Assembly (NCBI RefSeq): GCF_028583425.1
Contig: NC_072806.1
Location: 32,472,001-32,536,000 of the forward strand
Length of the DNA stretch: 64,000 nucleotides
Reading direction: 5' to 3'
Origin: Eublepharis macularius
Lineage: Eukaryota > Chordata > Lepidosauria > Squamata > Eublepharidae
Of the stretch, positions 1 to 10,474 are shown piece after piece. The notes under the pieces are model-generated. The model saw only the letters and a list, made by a program, of their open reading frames with translations. It did not search any database and was not told the DNA's origin. A program made the translations under genes and the position numbers. Within the stretch, counting starts at the first letter, position 1; each line of letters opens with the position of its first letter.

Positions 1-145
1 TCCCACCCCCAACCCACCTCACCGCCTCTGCCTAGCTCACAGAAATCTGGGAATGGAGAACACAATTGGAAAATGTCTCCCCTAGTGGTCAGTGACGAAT
101 AGCAGTACCAGAAAGGAAGACACCTTTGTTCTGATTGGCTTGTAG

Positions 146-405
146 CAGGGCTTTTTTCCAGCTGGAATGCGGTGGAACGGAGTTCCGGAACCTCTTGAAA
201 ATGGTCACATGGCTGGTGGCCCCGCCCCCTGATCTCCAGACAGAGGGGAGTTGAGATTGTTCTCCGCGCTGCTCAACGGTGTGGAGGGCAATCTCAACTC
301 CCCTCTGTCTGGAGATCAGGGGGCGGGGCCACCAGCCATGTGACCATTTTCTCCCAGGGCAACCCACTGAGTTCCACCACCTCTTTTCCCAGAAAAAAAG
401 CCCTG
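146..405 (+). mobile_element. Palindromic hAT-type MITE, CAGGGCTTTTTT family, copy 1
   Basis: Begins CAGGGCTTTTTTCC and ends AGAAAAAAAGCCCTG, flanked by GCTTGTAG (138-145) and ACTTGTAG (406-413), an 8-bp duplication with one mismatch. The inner halves are inverted repeats around the centre (CTGATCTCCAGACAGAGGGG and its complement), so the element folds back on itself. It has no coding capacity. Eight-base duplications and CAGGG ends suggest a hAT transposon supplying transposase in trans. Confidence 0.85.
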
Positions 406-413
406 ACTTGTAG

Positions 414-854
414 TAACCAAATACACGATTGCCCACAGCATAAAAGATGCAGTTTGGCGAGCTGAATATCATCTGTATTCTACTACAGAAACAAACCTCG
501 AGTTACTTCAAGCGAAGTCCCATCATTTCCTGTAGTCCTTTTCGATAGGTTTCAGGCCCCCTAAGGGCTCCGCTTGGTATTTTGATTAAACCCTAATGTG
601 TGTTATAATTAAGAAAATCCTTTCCAGTTAAGAGTGTCCAAATTGCTTTTTTTAATTGGATTGTGCATGTGGGGAGGAGAGGACAGCTCTCGGGCAAGAA
701 AAAAAAATGAGGAATCGGATGTCTGTTGAGCTGAAGTCCAGGGCCTTTCTCAAGCTTTTCCATGCTTGCAAATGGCTGCAATCGAGACTGAGCCACAAAG
801 ATTTAAGAGCTCATCTGCCTACACAGACCCATTTGTAGCATGTCAACATTTGAC
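414..854. other. No gene or classifiable repeat seen
   Basis: Unique-looking noncoding sequence between the first MITE and the GAA microsatellite. Open frames are short and show no recognisable protein. Confidence 0.5.
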
Positions 855-933
855 AAGAAGAAGAAGAAGAAGAAGAAGAAGAAGAAGAAGAAGAAGAAGA
901 AGAAGAAGAAGAAGAAGAGCAGCAGCAGCAGCA
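855..933. repeat. (AAG)n microsatellite followed by (AGC)n
   Basis: About 21 uninterrupted AAG units (855-918) pass into about five AGC units. The poly-K/R/E frames read through it are artefacts. A second MITE copy starts 15 bases later. Confidence 0.98.
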
Positions 934-947
934 GAAGCACTTATGTA

Positions 948-1281
948 CAGGGCTTTTTTTCAGCTGGAACGTGGTGGAACGGAGTTCCGGCACCTCTTGA
1001 AAATGGTCACATGGCCAGTGGCCCCGCCCTCTGATCTCCAGACAGAGGAGAGTTTAGATTGCCCTCCACACCACTTCAGCTTCAGCGGCGTGGAAGGCAA
1101 TCTAAACTCCCCTCTGTCTGGAGATCAGGGGGCGGGGCCACCAGCCATGTGACCATTTTCACTGAGGGCGATTTAAACTTTAAAAAACTCCCCCCTTGTT
1201 CCAACTGACCCAAAGTGATGTCATTGTGTGTTCCTGAGCTCCACCACTGAGTTCCACCACCTCTTTCCCCAGAAAAACAGA
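948..1281 (+). mobile_element. Palindromic hAT-type MITE, CAGGGCTTTTTTT family, copy 2 (longer variant)
   Basis: Starts CAGGGCTTTTTTTCAG and has the same inverted core as copy 1. About 60 extra bases sit before the right end (1170-1240). The right terminus is decayed (AGAAAAACAG) and no clear target duplication remains, so the right border is approximate. Confidence 0.75.
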
Positions 1282-1825
1282 TTAGTGCCTCACCCAGAGC
1301 AGTGAACACGTTATTGGGAATGTATATTTAGTTTGGTTTAGTTTAGTAACTTAGCAGAGTAACATAGCAGTGTTATTTAGTCAGAAGTGTTTAAACCCTT
1401 AAAAGCGTGCTAATTAATTAATCTTCAGACAAAATCATAGAAAGATAGAACTTACAGTTTATTGTAGCAGATTTCTTCCATAGCAATATTGTCTAGTTTA
1501 AAAAAAAAAGGGAAAGATCTTAATCTAAAGAGTTACATTCCCTATTCTAATACCACAGCCTGAAAAAGTAGCAGCGAGGTTGTAGGTGTGGGTCTGTGGA
1601 CAAAAGGGTCCATGGAGCTTCGAGGATTCACATCTCGCTCCTTGGAAAGGCCACGAGGGCGAGATTTCCCAAGAGGCACAGAGGCAAGAGAGGAGGAGTC
1701 AGGAGGCATTCCCGCCTTAGACAAGAGAGTGGCAGATTGCTAGACTTATACATTACATTCAAAGAGACATGCAGCGCCCCCCAGTGTCCAAAGGCAGGCT
1801 GAGTCACCTATTCCAACACAGGTTA
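1282..1825. other. No gene seen
   Basis: AT-rich then mixed-composition noncoding DNA. A segment around 1560-1760 may be an unclassified repeat, but I have no second copy to prove it. Confidence 0.4.
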
Positions 1826-1975
1826 GTGTTATTATTATCCTTACAATACAGCGGGGGAGCTGGGTCTGAGAGGAGGGGCTAACCCAAAGCCACCTACTGA
1901 GCTCATGGCAGTAGTGGGATTCGAACCAGTAGAGTGCTGATTTGCAGCCGAACCACTTAACCACTGTGCTAGGGC
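1826..1975 (-). mobile_element. tRNA-derived SINE fragment (type B), minus strand
   Basis: Read on the minus strand it carries the tRNA-like pattern TTAAGTGGTTCGG...GGTTCGAATCCC and a body ending in a GCTG..TTGTAAGGATAATAAT tail, like the full copy at 2919-3140. Confidence 0.55.
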
Positions 1976-2918
1976 TATGGAGAATAATGCCATTCAGATT
2001 AGATCATAGTAGACTAGATGGACCAGTGCCCTGATTCTGTTTTTGTATTTATTTTAATCATGTCTATCCATGGGAAAGGGTCTAACCCTAAACTCCTGAC
2101 CCACCCCCTTCCCCACCAGGGGTTTGGCTGGGCCGGGTGCCTCCTTCCCTGCCCGCAGTGTCTGCCCATCATACATAAGGCGAAGGTGCCCCTCAGTTGG
2201 GGCTGGCCCCCGTAGGGTGGGCAGCCCCCAGTGGCCTTAATGACCAACCCACCCTTGGTCTACCCTGCTCTTTCCACCAGAAGAGCTCTAGGACATTTAT
2301 AGGCAGATAAAAAGCAATATAAATCAAACGTCATCTTCTCAAGTTTTGTTTCTCTTGCAGACTTGTAACTGAGATGTGCCATCGCTACACTCCAGGCTGT
2401 TGGACGATGTCTGAACTCTGCATTATTGATCGCTGGTGTACCCTGCTACCGAGGATGATGTTTTCCTTTTAAACTCAGGACAGTCTGTTCTGTTCCAGTA
2501 TTGCAAGTACAATGGAAGGCTCCAGGACCGCATTTCTTCTTTGGCTCAGAAGCCTTTTTTAAAAAAAAAACACCAATTAAAGATTGCCATAATTTTCACC
2601 TCTAAATACTACTAATGTGTCGATGCAACCGCAATATTCTTAAGATTGATTTTTGGTTTTGTTCATTTATTGCACGCGCGCACACACCTTTATGCTTTAT
2701 AATGGCTCCAAAGCCAGTTCAGAAAGCAATCATTGTATTTGGTCATGATATGCCAGGGTCCCGACTTTGGACACTATGATTATTTGCATGGAGCTTTTCA
2801 CAACTTCCACCCCCAGCAGTCCCCTTACTGTGTAGGGATTGCGCTCTTATTTGGCCTTGGAACATGTAACTGCACCCCAAAGGGAAAAGCCATTTCCCAG
2901 CTCAGCCGCCAAGAGGGA
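1976..2918. other. Fragmentary repeats, no gene
   Basis: A short SINE 3' piece (GTAGACTAGATGGACCA, near 2009-2025) and a LINE-like tail near 2300-2330 are visible. The stretch 2340-2700 looks unique. I searched it for the last exon of YPEL2, the expected upstream neighbour, and found no match. Confidence 0.4.
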
Positions 2919-3140
2919 GCCAGTGCAGTGTAGTGGTTAGAGAGCCTGCCTAGAATCTGGAAGACCCAGGATCGAATCCCTGTTCTGACATGGAAGCTTG
3001 CCGGGTCACCTTGGGCCAGTCGCATACTCTCATCCTAACCTACCTCGCAGGGCTGTTGTGAGGATAAAATGGAGAAGAGAACAATGTAATTTGCTTTGTG
3101 TGCCCATTGGGGAGAGAAGTGGTGCAGAAATGAAAGGGAT
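2919..3140 (+). mobile_element. tRNA-derived SINE (type B), near full length
   Basis: The head carries A-box-like TAGTGGTTAGAG and B-box-like GGATCGAATCCC, followed by ACCTTGGGCCAGTCGCATAC and CAGGGCTGTTGTGAGGATAA then AATGGAGAAG. This is a tRNA-related SINE body seen several times in this window. Confidence 0.7.
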
Positions 3141-3589
3141 AATTAAATAGTGGATTTTGCACCTTTTGTGCCCTCTTGAAAACAGGTTCAAGCTGTTTTT
3201 TCTAAGGATCTGGTGAATGCAGATCTCAGTCTTTTAAAGGCAGATGTGGCTGCACGTGGTCCAAATTTGGATCGGTGCTACGCAGACAGGGTTTTATTCT
3301 TCCACATCCACATGGTATTATAAATCAAAACTTGGCTTCCCATTCTGTTATAAAGCAAAAAGGGGGGCAAATCTCTTGTCTTTCCTTTAAAGGGCTAATA
3401 ACAGCGTGGAGGAGGCTTGTAAAGACTAGCCCAATTCTTGAGGAATGATGTGAGGCTTAAGTATAATCAGGCTGGAGAGCTCCCCTGATTCTTATCTAGC
3501 TGGATTCATTTCACTAGCAAGACAAAGAATCCAAGCCTTCCTGCTCCACTCTCAGCAGGAGTGGGAGACTTATGGAAGCGCATTTGGTG
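3141..3589. other. No gene or classifiable repeat
   Basis: Intermediate-composition noncoding DNA without a recognisable motif. Confidence 0.4.
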
Positions 3590-3677
3590 GTAGGAAGTGC
3601 TGTCAAGTCGCAGCTGACTCATGGCGACCCCTGCTGGGTGTTTGCCATTTTTCAAGGCAAGAGACATTCAGAGGTGG

Positions 3678-3718
<41 letters not shown>

Positions 3719-3945
3719 ATTTCTAACTCGCCCTTCCCGCAAGTGGACTCAGGGCGAGGTACAACAGATTATAAAATATATATATATATAAATATATTTT
3801 CTGTTGCCTGCCTCTGCATAGCAACCCTGGACTTCTTTGACGGTCTCCCATCCAAGTAACTAACCAGGGATGACTCTGCTGAGCTTCCAAGATCCGACGA
3901 ACACGGGCTACCCTGGGTCCTCCAGGTCAGGGCAGTGTATTTACA
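3590..3945 (-). mobile_element. 5S rRNA-derived SINE, minus strand, split by an inserted retroposon tail
   Basis: The right part (about 3840-3930) is the complement of 5S rRNA: GGAAGCTCAGCAGAGTCATC followed by CTGGTTAGTTACTTGGATGG and GAGACCG, covering the 5S internal promoter region. The SINE body with GGTCGCCATGAGTCAGCTGC lies at the left. An ATT-repeat plus LINE/SINE tail (about 3679-3797) interrupts the body. Confidence 0.8.
3679..3797 (-). mobile_element. LINE/SINE 3' tail inserted in the 5S SINE, with (ATT)n
   Basis: On the minus strand it reads TATTTTATAATCTGTTGTAC, CTCGCCCTGAGTCCACTTGC and GGGAAGGGCGAGTTAGAAAT, then (AAT)n. This is the L2-like tail with its terminal microsatellite. 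The 5S SINE sequence resumes on both sides, so this is the younger insertion. Confidence 0.65.
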
Positions 3946-4116
3946 TTGTTGGCTTTATTTTCATTCTGGCAAATCCTATTTTATTTCTGCAGGTAAGTTT
4001 TTTTTGACCTCATTCTTCTCCCCAGTGAAGATGGTTTCCCCACCCAAAAACTGCCCCAGCCTGTGGTTGTGGTGCTGCCTTGAATCAGGAGGAAAGGGGA
4101 GGTAAAAATGTTTTCA

Positions 4117-4731
4117 TCTACATATATAAAAAACAAGTGTCCTGTCTGACTCATCAATGCCCAGCCCAAACCCCTGGACCTAGAAACATGAAATTTGGGG
4201 AGAACATTCCTTTCATGATGTAAACACCCACTAAGAAGGGATTTTAAGAAATTTGCCCCCTAAGGGGGTGAAAAGGGGTCAAATGTGTTTTCCCAAAGGG
4301 GTACAGCTTCCCTGTGTGGCTGGCAGGCTGCTGCCTACTTGCGCCCCCTCCCACTGCCAGCTCGGCCACTCTTCCCTGTTTGGGCCAGCGTTTCAAGGTC
4401 ATTTGCATACGTGGGCCGATTCGCGGCTCACAACATTCAACACCTCATTCTCCACCCCTCCAGAGGCAGTTGGAACACAGAGGTAATTTGCATATGTGGC
4501 CTGATTGGTCCTCACCCTCCACATTCTAAACAGTATGCAGTTACTATTGGGAGTCATTGAACGTGTCGTGAGGTCAAATGCACCTCCCAGTCTTCCTCTC
4601 AAAGTTCATGAGGGTTGCTAATCTCCCTGTGGAGCCTGGCTTTCCTGTGTGGCTGGCAGGCTCCTGCCTGCTTGCACCTCCCTGAATTTGAAGTAGTTAA
4701 ATACCATAGCGAAGCATGGGTATCGAACTAG
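4117..4731 (+). mobile_element. Non-autonomous Helitron
   Basis: Begins TCTACATATATAAA after an A and ends ...GAACTAG before a T, the TC...CTRR, A|T insertion signature of Helitrons. A hairpin with ATACCAT/ATGGGTAT arms (4701-4723) sits 8 bases before the CTAG end, as the family requires. At 615 bases without coding capacity it is non-autonomous, mobilised by a Rep/helicase elsewhere. Confidence 0.82.
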
Positions 4732-5370
4732 TAAACAAATAAAATTGTGGTGGCTCACCACTGAGCCACAACCCACAGATCCAAAGGTTCCTGGTTGGAG
4801 ACGGAGCGGCCCCGACAGATGGCATTCAAATATAGAAATGTGTCCTGAACATAAATATTTATTAAAAGATTTCCAACCCAGTTTGAACTCTCACTCTGGG
4901 AAGAGCGTGGGAGTTGCCAGTGGCCCAAGCAGATTACAATTTGCCCGGGTCAACTTGCATAAACTGAGTTGTTTCTTTGGCAAGATATCCTCGTCTCAAG
5001 GATCCACCTTGCAATCAGCCTTGCTCGTCTCTGAGGAGGCTCTATGCTGAAACCCAAGCTCCATCCTGCGTTGGGTTCATTTCCAAGAGCAGAGTCGGCC
5101 CAGTTGCTGGTCACAGTTGGCCGTAGGGGGTTCTGCTGGGCTACATCAGGGTGGCTGGAGGACCACCCTCTTCTGTTCACCTGCCCTGACAGAAGGAAGG
5201 TCATGCTCTGAGACTGAAAACCGATCTGCCGGCTGGCATCACCTGGGCCATCACTCCATCTCATCTCCATTTTGGCCTTTTCCAGGTTCTTGAGGTTGAT
5301 CAGTGCCACTTTCTTCACTGGTATTGTCGGTGTTGTGTCCCTCCTGACTTCTGTCCAGGTGGGCTGGCCA
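4732..5370. other. No gene; small SINE scrap
   Basis: A minus-strand tRNA-like scrap (GGCTCAGTGGTGAGCC, near 4752-4768) is visible. The remainder is unclassified. Confidence 0.4.
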
Positions 5371-5586
5371 TAGGGTTGCCAGCTCTAGTTGGGAAATTCC
5401 TGGAGATTTGGGAGGTGAAGCCTGGAGAAGGCAGTTTCAGGAAGGAACAGACCTCATCAGAGAATAATGCCATAAACTGCACCCTCCAAAGCAACCATTT
5501 TCTCCAGGGGAACTGATCTCTATGGCCTGGAGACCAGTTGTAATTTTAGGCGAGCTCCAGCCTCCACCAGGAGGCTGGCAACCCTA
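5371..5586 (+). mobile_element. MITE with TAGGGTTGCC ends, hAT-like
   Basis: Left end TAGGGTTGCCAGC, right end GCTGGCAACCCTA, a 13-bp perfect terminal inverted repeat. It is flanked by perfect 8-bp duplications GCTGGCCA (5363-5370 and 5587-5594). 216 bases, noncoding. The same family recurs at 7915-8186 and 9795-10222. Confidence 0.85.
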
Positions 5587-5594
5587 GCTGGCCA

Positions 5595-6951
5595 TGACCT
5601 AGTGCTACCAGAAAGTTTAACCACTCCACCCCTGCACGGTTTCACAAGTCAAAAACAGGCTCCCCGATGGCTGGCTTTCTCAAAATCCTGGCAGTGTTTG
5701 CCAACATTAGTGAACATAAACCAAGCTACCAAACCATTTATTAACTTTCATTCCAATATCTCAATATTCAGTGGCATGACATCACATCACAACAAGCAAG
5801 AGGGGTTGATTGGCTGCTTGGCAAAGGCCTCACCTAATCTGGTCAACAAATACAATACAACCCCACCCCACCAACTCCACCATAAAAAAAATTGCTTCCA
5901 ACTCAGTTAATCTTTTGCAGCGTTTTATTTTCTTTGTGATTAACGACATCTTTGGTTTTGATGTTCCCTGAAGAGCCAATTTGTAACCAGCCTCTTTGGA
6001 ACAAATTTAAGGAATCGAATGCCTCCGTTTTGCACTTATTTCAGCCTTCTCTTTGGGTGTTATAAAATCACGAGAGTCTTCAGTTGAATAAACTGGTAAA
6101 GAAGTTAATGGCGGTTTGCAAATGCCAAACACGCACGCACAAACACCCTCAAGTAGGTAGTAAACATTGTTGACTTTGCACAACTTTTAATTTCTGTGTG
6201 TAAAGCACAAATGCAACTGTAACCCCCCCCCCACACACACACACACTGTCTCACTGTCACCCACTTTAAACCTTCCTTTTCAGGTTCTGGGCTTCACAGG
6301 CAATTCGGGGCAGTCATAATAATACACCACTTGTCTAGTCCCTAATTATCAGGTAGAGAGAGCCCTGACTCAAGTACAAACAAGACCCCCGCTCCTCTTC
6401 CCAGGAATTTCACCAGACAGGCAGCCACTTTCCTCAACTGACTACCCCTTACTTAGCTGAGGGCTAAACTACACGAGACACCTGGCTTGTGTCGTGTTCT
6501 CGCAAGTTTACCTGGATGGTGTCGTTGGCAGCAGGATGGGAGGGAAAGAGCCCGAAGCTGCCAGATGGCTAGCAGCCTTGCTAACAGTCACAATGTATTT
6601 ACTAATACAATACATAAACTCAATACACAGTAAAATGCATGTACAATGAACAGTTATCAATACAATGAGCAATACAATTAATTCTACACTTCACATGTGG
6701 AAAACCATTTATACAATTGCTAAAATACAGGTACCTCAAGATACTAAAGTGCTGGTGCTACCAATTGCTACATAAATTCATTGCACATATAACTATTAAA
6801 GAGCAAGTGCTTAGTAACAACACAGCATATTTCTATTCCACAGGTCCTGGATAGCAAAAGTCCAATTAGTGAGCGAGAATGTCCAACAAAACAACTTCAG
6901 TCCTTGTTGTATATACTTGCTGTGTGGAATCCAAAATTCTTCACAAAAATT
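5595..6951. other. No gene; AT-rich noncoding DNA with CA runs
   Basis: It contains a short (CA)n after a C run near 6225-6245 and a sequence at 6467-6500 (GGGCTAAACTACACGAGACA) that looks like a MITE end without a partner. No coding exon is recognised. Confidence 0.4.
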
Positions 6952-7005
6952 CTTCACAAAAACCATTCAATAATTGACAGCAATTATTGAATGGTTTTTG
7001 TGAAG
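6952..7005. repeat. Perfect palindrome, 25-bp arms, 4-base loop
   Basis: The left arm 6952-6976 (starts CTTCACAAAAACCATTCAAT) is the exact complement of 6981-7005, with loop ACAG. Confidence 0.95.
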
Positions 7006-7183
7006 CAGTATCTATGAATAACATTAATGAACTTTTACTTTCTGTGCGCTCTTTGACAAAGATTATATGAAACGGGTCACATGAGGATCCAGATAACCTG
7101 TCGGAGGACCAGACCTTCGTTTTTGGATTCTCCTTATGCCTCTACTAGCCACTGCAAGAAGGAGCTGCCACCGCCGTTCCTCA

Positions 7184-7220
7184 ACTCAACCATCCCTTCT
7201 CAGAGAAGGGATGGTTGAGT
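7184..7220. repeat. Perfect 18-bp inverted repeat with one-base centre
   Basis: ACTCAACCATCCCTTCTC (7184-7201), one A, then its exact complement (7203-7220). Weaker complementarity extends outward (GGAGCTGCC/GGCAGC-like), giving a larger foldback of about 7135-7275 directly before a MITE. Confidence 0.9.
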
Positions 7221-7278
7221 CTAGCAGCAGCGGTGGAGGCAGCAGCGAGAGCCTCAGCAGCTCCTTCATCGCCACAAG

Positions 7279-7550
7279 CAGGGCTTTTTTTCAGCAGGAA
7301 CATAGTGGAACAGGGTTCCGGAACCTCTTGAAAATAGTCACGTTTTCAACCTCTTGAAAATAGTCACATGGCCGGTGGCCCCGCCCCCTGATCTCCAGAC
7401 AGAGGGGAGTTGAGATTGCCCTCCCGCGGAGGGCAATCTAAACTCCCCTCTGTCTAGAGATCAGGGGGCGGGGCCACCGGCCATGTGACCATTTTCTCCG
7501 TGGGCAACCCACTGAGTTCTGCCAGCTCTTTTCCCAGAAAAAAAGCCCTG
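7279..7550 (+). mobile_element. Palindromic hAT-type MITE, CAGGGCTTTTTTT family, copy 3
   Basis: Perfect ends CAGGGCTTTTTTTC and AGAAAAAAAGCCCTG, with perfect 8-bp duplication GCCACAAG at 7271-7278 and 7551-7558. It contains a local duplication of the TCTTGAAAATAGTCAC segment (7326-7367) and the shared inverted core. Confidence 0.92.
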
Positions 7551-7621
7551 GCCACAAGTATAAATCCACTTGATGCATATACAGGCAGATTTCATGTAAA
7601 TATTTGACACATTGTAGTGTT

Positions 7622-7810
7622 AGCTATTGGACGTTGATGGAAGATACTTCGCTAACAAGTTAGGGACCCTAGACTTCACCACTATGTTGCCTTGCATATT
7701 ATCTGTTGCTTTGAATATGTACTCCTATATACTACCTGTGCTTCACGTTATCTAATGTCAGTCCTAGAATTGATTATGTTCGGTTCAGCAGTTCTTCAAC
7801 TCCAAGGATC
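7622..7810 (+). mobile_element. LINE 3' end fragment (shared with 18.1 and 20.6 kb)
   Basis: The stretch around GTCAGTCCTAGAATTGATTA recurs at about 18140 and 20780. The fuller copy ends in an AATCTGCCTTTAGTCTCAGT tail, typical of an L2/CR1-like LINE or its derived SINE. Confidence 0.55.
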
Positions 7811-7914
7811 TTTTGTTGCCAGTTGTTTGGGCAGGTTAAACTGGAGGATGGCCTGTCAAAAACTTGGTGACCTTGAAGTCACAAGAGAGAAAGATGTATT
7901 TATTTACATGTAGT

Positions 7915-8186
7915 ATTGTCAGCTCCAAGTTGGGAAATTCCAGGACACTTGGTGACAGAACCTGGGGAGCAGCATAGGGTTGCCAACCTCAGGAGAGCTA
8001 CTGGAATTACAATCGTTCTCTAGGCCACAGAGATTTCCATTTCCCCTTGAGAAAATGGCTACCTTGGAGGGTGGACTCTATGGCATTCTACTCACCTGAG
8101 GTCTCTCCCCTCTCCAAATTCTACCATCTCCAGGCTCCACCCTCCCAAATCTCCAGGAATTTCCCAATCTGCAGCTGGCAACCATA
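7915..8186 (-). mobile_element. TAGGGTTGCC-family MITE, reverse copy abutting a second fragment
   Basis: 7975-8186 has ends TAGGGTTGCCAAC and GCTGGCAACCATA and internal GAGAAAATGGCTACCTTGGA, the reverse of the 5371 copy. 7915-7970 (GTCAGCTCCAAGTTGGGAAA) is the head of another family member in the other orientation. Confidence 0.65.
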
Positions 8187-8689
8187 AGCCAAGCAAACCC
8201 TAGCACACACCCAGCACTGGGGCGGTGGGGGGGGGGCTCTTGGCTCAGCTTGCTCCTGGCTACCAATAGCCCTCGGGGGCCACACCCCACAGAGAATTTC
8301 CCCAAAGGACCAGTCCACCCCAACAGTAAACTACCAGACTATCCTATCTTGGAAATCCGATGACAGGGAGGCAGAAGACAAATTTCTTAAATGAATCTCA
8401 CTTGATGCCAAGAACCATGTATCATTGTATGCTGACCTGCAACATAATAGTCCTGCAGAAGCGAAGCACTTTTAGAATCCCAGTTGGAGAGCTAAGCCTG
8501 TGCTCAAATTTCTTTCCTAGAAAAACATCAGCGGGATTTAAAAATGAATATGAGAAGCTGCCTTGTACACAGTGGGGAAGCTGGGTCTGAACCTGTGGCG
8601 TGTTGCATGCAAAGCAGATACGCTCTACTACTCATCCAACTTTGATTGGATTGTGCCCTTGTTAACAGGTCTGTAGCCACCATCTGTAT

Positions 8690-9080
8690 TAGCGATGCCA
8701 TTCCCTCGCCCGGGGTGGGGGATCCCCTGCTCCCACGGTTCCCCCCTGTGCCCCCCCCACTTGGCTGGTGGGGGTGTGTGCACCCCAGGTTGAACCCCCC
8801 TGGGTGGCGTGGTGCGCACCTGGGTAGCATGGAGCGCTCCCGTGCCCACAGCAGCCTGAATTGCACCCCGCAATGCCCGTTTCGGGCCAAATAGTGCCCC
8901 TCGGTGAGCATGGGCACACCCTTTGACCTGTGGGGCTGCCCTTTGACCCGTGTGATCATCACACAAGCCAGGAGCACGCACGCATGCATGAAGAAAGAAT
9001 TCAGGGACGCTGCAAGGTAAGTGCCAGCCTCCCAATCGCCTCCCGAGGGAGTCAAGGGACCTGGCAAGTTGGCAACCCTA
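8690..9080 (-). mobile_element. GC-rich element with TAGGGTTG-type ends
   Basis: Ends TAGCGATGCC and GGCAACCCTA, flanked by ATCTGTAT (8682-8689) and ATCAGTAT (9081-9088), a 7 of 8 match. The interior is GC-rich and matches the 15285-15820 element in inverse orientation (the ACCAGCCAGGTAAGTG block there is complementary to CACTTGGCTGGTGGGG here). Long open frames on both strands reflect GC content, not a gene. Confidence 0.65.
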
Positions 9081-9088
9081 ATCAGTAT

Positions 9089-9790
9089 TGAGCCCCCCTT
9101 CTTCCTGTGGCTGCTTGTGAGGGCCAAGGTGAGTTGCCAGCCTTCAGATGGACAAACAAAAGACACATGGCCGCTCTGATTGACGGCTCTCCATCTGAAG
9201 CATGTAGAAACAACGTTGATTGTATGATGAAAATAATTTTTGGACCTGTGCATCTATGCCCTTGAAAAAGTTTTTAATGAAAAGCATGGTTTAAACTCCT
9301 GGTCCACCATTGGGCAGGGACCCGGGGATCAGTAGCTGCGCTCTCTGAGTATAAGGTCCTATTTAAGAAGAAAACAATTGTTATTTCAAGTTTTCTTCAT
9401 TGGAGACTCTTATATTTACTTACCTACGCCTTGAAACATGGACTTTCTGTGTTTCTCCAGAACACACCAAGAAGGAAAAATACCTGTGTTAAAAAAAGAA
9501 AAAAACAATATTAATTACATGACTGGACACTTCACTTCTTTGCAGAACGGTTATTGACTTTGTATATGGCTTTGTGAAATATGTATGGTATAATCTGATC
9601 ATTGTATTTATTTTCTCAGTACAAGTTTGTATGACGATAACTTGGTATATGAAGTATTTATAATATATACACTGTCTCTTTATATTTATATTAACTTTAC
9701 AACAATAAGGATTGCGAGACTTTTTTTTGATATTGTAGTTGCTTTCTAGCCCAGGTTGTGGTTTTCCCCTCCCCTGTATCTTAACCTTCA
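9089..9790. other. No gene; AT-rich noncoding
   Basis: Mixed sequence turning AT-rich after 9480. No family recognised. Confidence 0.4.
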
Positions 9791-9794
9791 GGTA

Positions 9795-10222
9795 GAGCCT
9801 GACAATCTCCAGAATTACCAGTGATCTCCAGACTACAGAGAACCACGGCTTTTTTTCAGCTGGAACACGGTGGAATGGAGTTCCGGCACCTCTTGAAAAT
9901 GGTCGGCTGGCGGCCCCACCCCCTGATCTCCAGACAGAGGGGAGTTTAGATTGCCCTCCACGCCATGGCGTGGAGGGCAAGCTAAACTCCCCTCTGTCTG
10001 GAGATCGGGGGGGAGGGGGGCACCAGCCATGTGACCATTTTCTCTGCGGGCAACCCACTGAGTTCCACCACCTCTTTTCCCAGACCCCGCCCCCCCCCCA
10101 GAGAACCTTGAGAAAATGGCAGCTCTAAAGGGTAGGCTCTTGCCTGCTGAGTTCCCTCCTGTCCCCAAATTCCATCCTCCAAAGATCGCCAGTGATTTCC
10201 CAAACTGGAGTTGGCAACCTAA
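9795..10222 (-). mobile_element. Old TAGGGTTGCC-family element split by a MITE
   Basis: 9795-9843 (CCAGTGATCTCCAGACTACA) and 10099-10222 (TTGAGAAAATGGCAGC to GAGTTGGCAACCTA) together read as one family member. The CAGGGCTTTTTTT MITE at 9844-10098 sits inside, so this element is the older. Confidence 0.65.
9844..10098 (+). mobile_element. Palindromic hAT-type MITE, CAGGGCTTTTTTT family, copy 4 (nested)
   Basis: Left end CACGGCTTTTTTTCAG, right end altered to a C run after CCCAGA. It is bounded by perfect 8-bp duplications CAGAGAAC (9836-9843, 10099-10106). The core inverted repeat meets at CCACGCCATGGCGTGG, an almost perfect centre. Confidence 0.88.
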
Positions 10223-10474
10223 CCAATCCAGTATTTGGGTTTCAGAACTCCAGGCTCCTGTGTAATTTGGCCCCAAATGATCAGATACACAGGTCTTTCT
10301 GTGGTGTTGTTACTGTGGTTGTCATCTTCATTTGTAACCTGCCTTTCTCAGTGAGACTCAAGGAGGATTACAAAATATGAAAAACACTCCAGTCAGACAG
10401 CAGTGACCGCCAACAAGTGACGCAGTAGTACTAGGTTACAGAACTGGAAAAGCAATGCAAACAAAAATCCAGAT

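Noticed and set aside
766-1152. Poly-arginine, poly-lysine and poly-serine frames
   Set aside because: Translations of the AAG microsatellite.
2331-2720. Possible last exon or 3' UTR of YPEL2, the expected upstream neighbour
   Set aside because: No sequence encoding the conserved YPEL C terminus was found, so I cannot support a gene here.
8528-9253. 241-residue open frame on the minus strand
   Set aside because: It lies mostly over a GC-rich transposon bounded by inverted ends, matches no protein I know, and other frames over the same bases are also long.
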